NCBI RefSeq assembly: GCF_034314085.1
Contig: NZ_JAVIWI010000001.1
Coordinates: 744,001 to 808,000 of the forward strand
DNA length: 64,000 nt
Source of the DNA: Undibacterium sp. 5I1
GTDB taxonomy: Bacteria; Pseudomonadota; Gammaproteobacteria; Burkholderiales; Burkholderiaceae_D
Direction: 5' to 3'
The translations under genes and the position numbers were made by a program. The first letter of the stretch is position 1; each line of letters begins with the position of its first letter. Positions 49,680-57,458 of the stretch are shown piece by piece. Under the pieces are notes generated by a model, which worked only from the letters and a program-made list of their open reading frames with translations, was not told where the DNA came from and did not search any database.

Positions 49680-49705
49680 TTATATGAGTACGGAATTTTT
49701 GTCAA
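49679..49705 (-). promoter_or_regulatory. Sigma70-like promoter of the STAND gene
   Basis: Read on the minus strand, TTGACA (49700-49705) and TATAAT (49679-49684) are both perfect consensus boxes, separated by 15 bases (short of the optimal 17). The start codon is about 40 bases downstream. Confidence 0.55.
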
Positions 49706-49918
49706 TGATCGTCGTAAAGCTGCTCCTGATGTCATGCTGTAAGTCATCTTCAGCATGAGCGCCCAGCGCTCGCAGCCATTCCTATTGAGCTTGATGGCGT
49801 CGTCGCTTGCCTGACACGACGAGGTTGCGGGGTGCGCCTACGCTGGAGGTAGCGCTACGGACGCGATGCGCAGTAGTGATGAGGAGAGGAAGCCATACAT
49901 CGGCACGCCGATAATCGA

Positions 49919-50761
49919 TCAGCCGGCCGCCTTCGGCAAGTCGGCGGCGCGAACGGCCCGCAGCACTTCCCGAAAAACGTCATCGAACGGCGGCAGTTGG
50001 TTCATCTGGTGCGCGAGGCGGGCAGTCCAGAGTCGCCGCAGACGATCTTCCTTGGCGGCGATTGCCTGCTCCATGCCTGCGACGACGCGCTGCCGCAGCG
50101 CCAACTTGGCATCAAGTTCGACGCGCATTTCCGCTACGCGCAAGTCCGTAGAACCGAACAGATACCAGAGGTCGTACAAGTCGCGCGGTTCATTGCGCGC
50201 CCGGTCGCTCAATGCCAGCAGCTTTTCAACCACGATTTCCTTGATGGCATAGACCCTCAAGGTTGGCCCTTCGGGTAAATCGTCAAAGCTATCGTAGATG
50301 CGATGAATCGGGCGATCTTGCAGCGGGAAGCACAGGACTTCGGTGATCGTGATATCAACCTTCACGTCGTTTGCAGCGGGCAGTGGCCCCTGGTAGCGCA
50401 GATAAAACGTGTGGCTGTTCTGGTGGCTGTGGCGGTCTTCGCGGTCGAATGCGATTCGCAAGCCGCAGGCGGCCTCAACTGCCGCAAAGATTTCGGCTAA
50501 CCCTGCCAGAATTTCTTCAAGGGTGATCGGACGGGTCAATGTGAAGTCCAGGTCTTCCGAAAACCGATAGTCCTCAAACCAGCAACGTCGCAGGGCCGTG
50601 CCACCTTTGAATGCCAGTACCTCGCGCAGCGGATGACCGGCCAGACCGGTCAGGAACCAAGCCAGCACGTAATCGCGTTCGATAACGGCCTCGGGAATGC
50701 GCCGCCCGCCGGCGCTCATCAGCGTGTTCGAGATCAGGGAGATATTGCGTTGTGGAATCAT
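49919..50761 (-). CDS. abiEii: AbiEii-type nucleotidyltransferase toxin
   Basis: The product has 280 residues. The nucleotidyltransferase motif AFKGGTALRRCWFEDYRFSE with DLDFTLT gives the conserved GG and D-x-D of AbiEii/AbiGii toxins. These transfer nucleotides to target RNA (tRNA acceptor ends in studied cases) and arrest growth. It shares one base with the antitoxin stop (TAATG), as type IV toxin-antitoxin pairs do. Length and motifs look intact. Confidence 0.9.
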   Translation of the reverse strand: MIPQRNISLISNTLMSAGGRRIPEAVIERDYVLAWFLTGLAGHPLREVLAFKGGTALRRCWFEDYRFSEDLDFTLTRPITLEEILAGLAEIFAAVEAACGLRIAFDREDRHSHQNSHTFYLRYQGPLPAANDVKVDITITEVLCFPLQDRPIHRIYDSFDDLPEGPTLRVYAIKEIVVEKLLALSDRARNEPRDLYDLWYLFGSTDLRVAEMRVELDAKLALRQRVVAGMEQAIAAKEDRLRRLWTARLAHQMNQLPPFDDVFREVLRAVRAADLPKAAG

Positions 50762-51597
50762 TAGCCAAGCCTTACGGTATCGAGTTCTTCAGGAGTCACG
50801 TTGAGCTGGAGCCGCCAACGTGAGAGGAATGCCCCTTCGGGGGGGAGTAGTGGATCAAGGCGCTGGTACGTTGCCGTCAGCATGCCGAGCAATGGTTCCA
50901 GCGCCGACGCATCGGCGAGGCCATAGTGTTCCAGCAGGTAGCCGAGGCGGCGCACGATGGCGCCGACGCCGAGGCGTCGTGCGTAGTCCACTAGCCGTTC
51001 GACTTTCAGTACGTCGCGCTTCATCCATAAGCCCTTGGCGACTTCGGTAATGCCACCGACAAATGCCGGGTGCCGAAGCCCGTCGATGATCGTGCGCTCC
51101 ATGTCGCTGATCATCACGAAGCGCTCTTTGTCGATCCAGTGCTTCATGACCCCGAATTCTTGTTCCGCAGTGATGTGGACAAACCGGAAGTCATAGCCGC
51201 CGACCGTCTGCGGACGCACGCGCCGCGTACATGACACATACACGGTGAAGTTCGGCTGCGTCACCATGCGGTGCAGTTCAAGCGCGGTGCCGTGCGACAG
51301 GAAGTAGGGCGCGGCACCGGCGAGTTCACGCGCGATCAGGTACGGGCTGTCGATGTGCTCAGTGGCCCGGCCGAGTTCGAAGGGGACGAGGTTGTACAAA
51401 CCGGGCTTCAGTCGCGTCACCAAGCCTCGCTGCTGAGCCTTGTGCACGAGATTGCGGGCAGCAGCAGCCGTCAAGCCGGTGATCGAGCCGACATCCGCCA
51501 GCGTGAACGTAGACCGGCGCAGTTCATTCAGCTCAGTGAAGAGCTGCGCTGCCCGTGGGCCTAGCGTCTTTGTTTGCAAGTGATATTTTACGCTCAA
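50761..51597 (-). CDS. abiEi: AbiEi-type antitoxin, transcriptional regulator
   Basis: The product has 278 residues from a TTG at 51597. A TAG lies four codons upstream in frame, and AGGGG seven bases before, so TTG is the only plausible start. The N-terminal winged helix (FTLADVGSITGLTAAAARNLV, KPGLYNLVPFE) is that of AbiEi antitoxins, and the middle (PYFLSHGTALELHRM, MERTIIDGLRHPAFVGG) is the AbiEi C-terminal domain. It represses the operon and counteracts the toxin. Confidence 0.9.
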   Translation of the reverse strand: MSVKYHLQTKTLGPRAAQLFTELNELRRSTFTLADVGSITGLTAAAARNLVHKAQQRGLVTRLKPGLYNLVPFELGRATEHIDSPYLIARELAGAAPYFLSHGTALELHRMVTQPNFTVYVSCTRRVRPQTVGGYDFRFVHITAEQEFGVMKHWIDKERFVMISDMERTIIDGLRHPAFVGGITEVAKGLWMKRDVLKVERLVDYARRLGVGAIVRRLGYLLEHYGLADASALEPLLGMLTATYQRLDPLLPPEGAFLSRWRLQLNVTPEELDTVRLG

Positions 51598-51982
51598 TTT
51601 GCGCCCCTAAAGGAAACGTAATGCGCAGTAAATATAACACTAACGATATCCAGCGGCAAGCTTGTTTCCCCCTGGGAGACGAATTCAGCGTAAAATGTAA
51701 CAGTAAAAATTCAATCGTGAAAGTCGCCATGGGCCGCGCCAAGAAGAGAGTTGTTGGCGCAGGCATGCCTTTGACCTTGGGTTTCATGGGTTGGAATACG
51801 CTCGATGTATAGCGTTTGGTAATGAGAAATCGTTGCTTTATACTTGTCCTTGAGTGGAAAAACGTAGGATGCAATGACTCCGATGGGCTTCCAGACCCCC
51901 TCGATAGTTGATGATTGATGTGGAAGAGTAGTCGCCGCACAAACCGAGTGCATCTCCCGCGCCAGTCAAAGCGTTTGTTTTT

Positions 51983-52004
51983 TGACGGTAAATATGACGG
52001 TAAA
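51983..52004 (+). repeat. Two direct repeats TGACGGTAAA (integrase arm-type sites, right end)
   Basis: Two copies spaced 12 bases apart, matching the repeats found at the left end of the element. Their presence at both ends supports a role as integrase-binding sites. Confidence 0.55.
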
Positions 52005-52062
52005 TTAGATGTCCCATACAGAGAAAGCCTGTATTCATGCGGGTTTGCAGGCCTTGGAAACA

Positions 52063-52077
52063 ATTGAATGGGAATAA
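52063..52077 (+). other. Right attachment site (attR), duplicate of the guaA tail
   Basis: ATTGAATGGGAATAA reads as Ile-Glu-Trp-Glu-stop. With the preceding codons it gives LETIEWE, nearly the GuaA C-terminus. All three differences from attL are synonymous. The stop TAA here was probably the original guaA stop, 26 bases before the queE start. Confidence 0.75.
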
Positions 52078-52103
52078 CTGAATAAAAGTGAGCGAGTAGT
52101 TTT

Positions 52104-52739
52104 GTGACTTACAGCATCAAAGAAATTTTTTATACGCTACAGGGCGAAGGCAATCATGCTGGTCGCCCTGCGGTTTTTTGTCGTTTTGCCGGTTGCAATT
52201 TGTGGACGGGCAGAGAAGAAGACCGGGCAACGGCGATTTGCCAGTTTTGTGACACCGATTTTGTCGGAACCGATGGCGAGCGCGGCGGCAAGTTTAAACA
52301 GGCGCCAGAGCTGGCAGCGACGATCAATAACCTATGGCCGCAAGACTATGCCGCAAACAAATATGTCGTTTTCACAGGCGGCGAGCCTTTATTGCAGTTA
52401 GATACTGAATTAATCACCGCCATGCATGCAGTTGGTTTTGAAATCGCGATTGAAACCAATGGCACACTGCCAGTCCCGGAAGGCGTCGACTGGATTTGTG
52501 TCAGCCCTAAAATGGGTGCTGAACTGCTGGTACGCAAAGGCAATGAACTCAAAGTCGTGATCCCGCAACTGGGACAAAATATGCAGGCATATGCAGCATT
52601 AGATTTTCAGCATTACTTTGTGCAAGCGATGGACGGCCCGCAACAAGCCAAGAATTTGAAAATCGCTGTCGAATTCTGCAAGCAACATCCGCATTGGAAG
52701 CTCAGTTTACAAACCCACAAACTTCTTCAAATACCGTAA
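52104..52739 (+). CDS. queE: 7-carboxy-7-deazaguanine synthase
   Basis: The product has 211 residues from a GTG start. The start region MTYSIKEIFYTLQGEG is standard for QueE. The radical-SAM cysteines appear as CNLW ... ICQFCDTDF, with the long C-x14-C-x2-C spacing typical of this QueE subgroup. It makes CDG in queuosine synthesis. It heads the queE-queD-tadA set. Confidence 0.94.
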   Translation: MTYSIKEIFYTLQGEGNHAGRPAVFCRFAGCNLWTGREEDRATAICQFCDTDFVGTDGERGGKFKQAPELAATINNLWPQDYAANKYVVFTGGEPLLQLDTELITAMHAVGFEIAIETNGTLPVPEGVDWICVSPKMGAELLVRKGNELKVVIPQLGQNMQAYAALDFQHYFVQAMDGPQQAKNLKIAVEFCKQHPHWKLSLQTHKLLQIP

Positions 52740-52776
52740 TTTTTGTCATCTTCAGTTATCTTAGTTTAGGCCTTAC

Positions 52777-53220
52777 ATGCTCACCATCACAAGAAAAGTC
52801 GAATTCGATACCGGACATCGGATTCCTGATCACAACAGTCAATGCCGTAATTTGCACGGGCATCGCTACACTTTGCTCATCACATTGACCGGTGAAGTGG
52901 TGGAAAAAGATGGTGAGTCCGACAATGGCATGATTATGGATTTTAGCGACATTAAAGCGCTGGCAAATCAATATTTGGTCGATCTCTGGGATCACGCATT
53001 TATCGTGTACGAAAAAGATACCGTTGTCAGACAGTTTTTGGAAAGTATGCCCAATCACAAAACTGTGGTCATTGATCGCGTCCCGACGGTAGAAAATCTG
53101 GCGAAAATCGCTTTCGACATCCTCAAAGATGTCTATCATGATCGTTACGGACGTACTTTATCGCTCACCAAAGTAACGCTCTACGAAACACCCAATTGCT
53201 GGGCCGAGATTGACGGCTAA
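52777..53220 (+). CDS. queD: 6-carboxy-tetrahydropterin synthase
   Basis: The product has 147 residues. It has the Zn ligands and catalytic residues of the QueD/PTPS family: FDTGHRIPDHNSQCRNLHGHRY near the start, MDFSDIK and WDHAFIVYE in the middle, and the Glu in VTLYETPNCWAE. It makes the second queuosine precursor. It lies 37 bases after queE. Confidence 0.94.
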   Translation: MLTITRKVEFDTGHRIPDHNSQCRNLHGHRYTLLITLTGEVVEKDGESDNGMIMDFSDIKALANQYLVDLWDHAFIVYEKDTVVRQFLESMPNHKTVVIDRVPTVENLAKIAFDILKDVYHDRYGRTLSLTKVTLYETPNCWAEIDG

Positions 53221-53760
<540 letters not shown>

Positions 53761-54089
53761 GATCGAGGACTAAGATTAGTTCAGTGAATTGCTTAGGTGA
53801 AATGTGATGTGAATAAATATACTTGTGGTAAGTATATATCGATCGTCCATATAATCATTGCGCATTAGGGCATATTTTCTATAAATGGTGGGGAGTATAG
53901 GATATTTGTTGTGATGTTTATTGCCCGAAAATGGATCGGTAGATCGCCTCTAAAACTGGTTGAAACTCTAATGTTTGCTCTGCATCCGATCAGAACTTTA
54001 TGCTATATCCCAACCAGAATTTTGATTAGAATTTCAACGTCAACTCTAATTCCCATCAACTGATCGTCAGACCGGCAGATTTATCGCAT
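53761..54089. other. Intergenic region upstream of ldcA
   Basis: These 329 bases hold repeat copy D (53818-53899) and AT-rich sequence that probably contains the ldcA promoter. No gene is supported. Confidence 0.6.
53818..53899 (+). repeat. 82-bp intergenic repeat, copy D
   Basis: It begins TATACTTGTGGTAAGTATA, a perfect left hairpin (TATACTT / AAGTATA), carries ATCGTCCATATAATCATTG in the middle and ends GGGGAGTATA. Confidence 0.85.
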
Positions 54090-55031
54090 ATGACTATTTT
54101 TACTCGCAAAAACAATTCGGACTCCAAGCAAGATTCACGCAAACCAGGCATTGCTATTGTCGCTGCCAGTGGTTGTGCGAATGATGAGCCAGGCGTAGTG
54201 CGTGGCTTGCAAGTCCTACGAGATCGCGGATTTGAGGTTTATAACTACTATCAGCCAGATAAAAAATTCCAGCGTTTTGGTGGCACTGATAGTCAACGCG
54301 CAGCGCAATTGCATGACGCGGCTGACAATCCTGATGTCGATATCATCATGGCCTTGCGTGGCAGTTACGGCTTATCGCGTCTGCTGCCACATCTGGATTA
54401 TAAAAAATTAGTCTCTAGCGGAAAATGCTTTGTTGGCTATAGCGATTTCAATGCGCTGCATCTGGCTTTGCTATCGCAAGGTCATCAAGCGAGTATTTCT
54501 GGCCCGATGTTGTGTGATGATTTTAGTCGTGAAGATCTGAGTGAGTTTACTCTACAGAGCTTTTTTAATTGCATCAAAAATACGCATCATCATGTTGAGT
54601 TTGATACCAACGCTTCGCCAGAATGTGATGTGGCAGGGACGCTGTGGGGTGGAAATTTAGCAATGCTGACGCATCTGGCCGGTACGCCGTATTTCCCCAA
54701 AATCGACAATGGTATTTTATTCGTAGAAGATATCGCAGAGCATCCTTATCGGGTAGAACGCATGATGTTGCAACTGCATTTTGCTGGTGTATTGGAACAG
54801 CAATCTGCGATTGTATTTGGCGATTTTTCTGGATACAAATTAGCCGCGCATGACAATGGCTACAACTTTGAACAGATGATTCAATTTCTGCGCGAAACCG
54901 TAAAGGTGCCCATCATCACGGGATTGCCGTTTGGTCATATCAAAGACAAAGCGTCGTTAGTGATTGGCAGCCAGGCCAGTCTATTGTGCCAGCGGGGCAA
55001 GGTCAGACTTGAGATGCACTATGAGTTTTAG
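54090..55031 (+). CDS. ldcA: Muramoyltetrapeptide LD-carboxypeptidase (S66 family)
   Basis: The product has 313 residues. It has the S66 motifs: the nucleophile Ser in MALRGSYGLSRLL, Glu in FVEDIAEHPYRVERM and His in GLPFGHIKDKASL. It removes the terminal D-Ala from murein tetrapeptides in the cytoplasm during cell-wall recycling. No signal peptide is seen, as expected. Flanked by repeat copies D and E. Confidence 0.92.
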   Translation: MTIFTRKNNSDSKQDSRKPGIAIVAASGCANDEPGVVRGLQVLRDRGFEVYNYYQPDKKFQRFGGTDSQRAAQLHDAADNPDVDIIMALRGSYGLSRLLPHLDYKKLVSSGKCFVGYSDFNALHLALLSQGHQASISGPMLCDDFSREDLSEFTLQSFFNCIKNTHHHVEFDTNASPECDVAGTLWGGNLAMLTHLAGTPYFPKIDNGILFVEDIAEHPYRVERMMLQLHFAGVLEQQSAIVFGDFSGYKLAAHDNGYNFEQMIQFLRETVKVPIITGLPFGHIKDKASLVIGSQASLLCQRGKVRLEMHYEF

Positions 55032-55054
55032 CATTGACTTTCGCTTTGATTGTA

Positions 55055-55136
55055 GATACTGCATGTAAGTATATTTTAATCGTCTAGGTAAATTATGGGC
55101 TAGCGGCGATATTTGGAGAAAATATAGGGGAGTATA
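55055..55136 (+). repeat. 82-bp intergenic repeat, copy E (divergent)
   Basis: The ends are degenerate (GATACT at the left) but the right end GGGGAGTATA and the block AATCGTCTAGGTAAATTATG align to the other copies at the same spacing. It lies 23 bases after the ldcA stop. Confidence 0.7.
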
Positions 55137-55218
55137 TTGATCCTTTCAATTTCTTAATAGCGAAAATTTAAAGACGCAACAAATAAAAGAGAGAGAAGTG
55201 TTAGTGCGCTAAGACAAT

Positions 55219-55250
55219 AAAAAAGCCGTCAAATGATTGACGGCTTTTTC
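55219..55250. terminator. Bidirectional rho-independent terminator between ldcA and MFS gene
   Basis: GCCGTCA and TGACGGC form a 7-base stem with a 6-base loop, flanked by an A-run on the left and a T-run on the right. It can terminate both convergent genes. Confidence 0.85.
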
Positions 55251-55267
55251 TTTAAGCAAAAGGCTTT

Positions 55268-56953
55268 TTAATCCCCTGCGTAAATATCGTTATCTTTTGT
55301 TTCTTTTACAAACAAGACGCCGATTACGAATGTGATTAAAGCGAAGATGATCGGGTACCACAGACCGTAGTAAATATCACCTTTATAAGCTACCAGCGCA
55401 AATGCGGTGGTCGGCAATAAACCGCCAAACCAGCCGTTACCAATGTGGTAAGGCAATGACATCGATGTGTAACGAATACGGGTAGGGAACATCTCTACCA
55501 GCATTGCAGCAATCGGGCCATATACCATCGTCACATATAGAACTAGTATGAAAAGAAGGCCAAGAATCATCCACCAATTGCCCGAAGCAAAAGGGATCGG
55601 ATCAGCTTTAGCTGGATAGCCTGCAACTTTGATTGCTTCTGCAACAGCTTTCTTGAACTCGGCTTCTTTCTTTTTACTGTCGGCGTCAAAATTACGTCCA
55701 TCGGGAGTCAGCACAGCATTAAACGATGGAACTTCTTTGTCACCTAATCTAATCACTGCCAGGCTACCAGCAGGTGCTGCGACGTTCGCGTAGTTTACTG
55801 AACTAGTGGAAAGCACTTGCTTCGCGATATCGCATGAAGAGATAAATTTAGTCTGACCAGTTAAGTTGAACTGAAATTGGCAAGATGCGGGATCGGCATA
55901 TACTGTAACAGGTGAATTTTGCAATGCTTTTTCTAATGCTGGATTGCCGTAGTGAGTCAAACCACCAAATATTGGGAAATAAGTCAAAGCAGCAATCAGA
56001 CAGCCACCTAAGATAATAGGTTTGCGTCCAATTTTGTCAGAGAGTGATCCAAAAATGAGGAAGAATGGTGTGGCAAGCAACAAGGACGCAGCGATTAATA
56101 TGTTTGCCGTTGCGCCATCAATTTTCAAAGTTTGCGTCAGAAAGAACAAAGCATAGAATTGGCCTGTGTACCAGACTACTGCCTGTCCCATAGTCAATCC
56201 AACCAAAGCAAGAATAACAATTTTCATGTTTTTCCATTGGCCAAATGCTTCTGTCAAAGGCGCTTTAGAGGTCTTACCTTCTGCTTTCATTTTGGCAAAA
56301 GCAGGTGACTCATTCATGGATAAGCGAATCCAGACTGAAACACCCAGTAAGATGACGGATACCAAAAACGGAATGCGCCAGCCCCAGGCAGCAAACGCAT
56401 CCTCACCTATGGCAGTGCGAGTGCCCAGAATTACTAACAAGGATAAGAACAACCCCATTGTTGCTGTGGTTTGGATCCAGGCAGTGAATGCACCGCGCTT
56501 GCCATGCGGCGCATGTTCTGCCACATAGGTTGCCGCGCCGCCGTATTCACCGCCGAGTGCCAGACCTTGCAAGATTCGTAAAGTTACCAAGATGATCGGA
56601 GCGGCCATACCTATTGAAGCGTAATTTGGTAGCAGACCAACGACGAAGGTTGAGCCACCCATGATCAGGATCGTGACCAAGAAGGTATATTTACGACCAA
56701 TCATATCGCCCAAGCGGCCAAACACCAGTGCGCCAAAAGGTCGAACGATAAAGCCAGCCGCGAAAGCCAGCAAAGCAAAAATAAATGCCGTATTGGGATC
56801 GGTGCCTGCAAAGAACTGTTTTGCAATGATGGCTGCGAGTGAGCCATACAGATAAAAGTCGTACCATTCAAATACAGTACCGAGGGAAGACGCGAAAATT
56901 ACTTTACGCTCTTCAGCCGTCATACTGCCTGACGCTACTGGTCCTGTCGCCAT
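55268..56953 (-). CDS. MFS transporter, metabolite:H+ symporter type, with large central insertion
   Basis: The product has 561 residues, more than 100 above the family's usual 430-450. The MHS motifs are present (FEWYDFYLYGSLAAIIAK, FGRLGDMIGRKYTFL, LALGGEYGGAATYVAEHAPH). Between the membrane segments at about residues 320-340 and 470-490 lies a soluble stretch of about 120 residues (roughly 350-465) with two Cys and a Lys/Glu-rich helix, expected outside the membrane. The substrate is unknown. A terminator follows the stop. Confidence 0.87.
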   Translation of the reverse strand: MATGPVASGSMTAEERKVIFASSLGTVFEWYDFYLYGSLAAIIAKQFFAGTDPNTAFIFALLAFAAGFIVRPFGALVFGRLGDMIGRKYTFLVTILIMGGSTFVVGLLPNYASIGMAAPIILVTLRILQGLALGGEYGGAATYVAEHAPHGKRGAFTAWIQTTATMGLFLSLLVILGTRTAIGEDAFAAWGWRIPFLVSVILLGVSVWIRLSMNESPAFAKMKAEGKTSKAPLTEAFGQWKNMKIVILALVGLTMGQAVVWYTGQFYALFFLTQTLKIDGATANILIAASLLLATPFFLIFGSLSDKIGRKPIILGGCLIAALTYFPIFGGLTHYGNPALEKALQNSPVTVYADPASCQFQFNLTGQTKFISSCDIAKQVLSTSSVNYANVAAPAGSLAVIRLGDKEVPSFNAVLTPDGRNFDADSKKKEAEFKKAVAEAIKVAGYPAKADPIPFASGNWWMILGLLFILVLYVTMVYGPIAAMLVEMFPTRIRYTSMSLPYHIGNGWFGGLLPTTAFALVAYKGDIYYGLWYPIIFALITFVIGVLFVKETKDNDIYAGD

Positions 56954-57458
56954 GCTTGTCTCCTGTTTTATTTTAAAGTTGTAAGCAAAAACTAGCTTTA
57001 CGGAATAGAAAATTTGTAAAGCTTACTTTTAGCGTGGTTGAGTGTGCAGTCTGAAACTTACGGCATGCTTTCTTGAAACTTACAGAACCTTACGAAGAAG
57101 GGCGATGTGGACGACGAGGACGACAGGGATGAATTTGTATTCACCAGTTTATAAGGTGAATTTGTGTGGTTTTACCTGCTCAAAATAAGTTAAAATTTTT
57201 GCGAACGGTCGTACTAAAAATATGCTATTCTCATATTCAGTTATTTTTGCGTGATGCTTTTGTACCTGGCCTGGTACCGAAATTGACTAACAATCGGGCG
57301 CATAATAATGTCCCGTTATCGATTGTAAAATCACTCTTAAAGTCAGTTTTTAAATCGGTTTTAAAGTTGGCAGAAGCGTCCAGAATATTAAGTATGTCCA
57401 GTTTGTAGCAATGATCGATTTACCCAAATTAAAAAAATTACCTAAATAGGAGACTCAC
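56954..57458. other. Divergent intergenic region between MFS and thiolase genes
   Basis: These 505 bases hold the promoters of two divergent genes and an operator-like palindrome (57195-57219). A repeated TGAAACTTAC occurs at 57052 and 57074. An 80-codon frame (57166-57408) lacks protein character and is not called. Confidence 0.55.
57195..57219. promoter_or_regulatory. Imperfect palindrome upstream of the fatty-acid oxidation genes, candidate TetR-type operator
   Basis: The core GAACG-GT-CGTAC has one mismatch and is flanked symmetrically by TTTTT and AAAAA. TetR-type regulators of fatty-acid degradation often bind such GNACGGTCGTNC-like sites. The regulator is not in the window; tentative. 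Confidence 0.35.

Larger units (their letters stand above)
49647..49918. other. Promoter region of the STAND gene
   Basis: These 272 bases separate abiEii from the STAND gene. The right half shows nothing I can name. The left half holds a strong sigma70-like promoter and a palindrome, listed separately. Confidence 0.55.
34718..52077. mobile_element. Integrated element at guaA carrying partial conjugation genes, an IS21-type element and a defence cluster
   Basis: The element runs from the end of guaA to the second guaA-tail copy. It holds an integrase, an AlpA-like regulator, trb genes, an IS21-family insertion and abortive-infection genes. Its DNA is visibly richer in GC than both flanks except for the IS. 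No relaxase, coupling protein, trbB or trbE is present, so it looks unable to transfer itself. It is best described as the remnant of an integrative conjugative element that now serves as a defence island. Confidence 0.8.
51598..52103. other. Right end of the integrated element and leader of queE
   Basis: This holds the abiE promoter region (an AT-rich TTATATT near 51630 on the minus strand may be its -10), two TGACGGTAAA repeats (51983-51992 and 51995-52004), a 16-base direct repeat (52031-52046) and the right attachment site. The 85-codon plus-strand frame at 51555-51812 has no recognisable features and is not called. Confidence 0.55.

Noticed and set aside
51555..51812. 85-codon plus-strand frame at the right end of the element
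   Set aside because: It overlaps the start of abiEi on the other strand and has no recognisable features; possible gene scrap but not supportable.
57166..57408. 80-codon frame upstream of thiolase
   Set aside because: No ribosome-binding site and low-complexity Lys/Ser/Val tail; it overlaps the operator-like palindrome.
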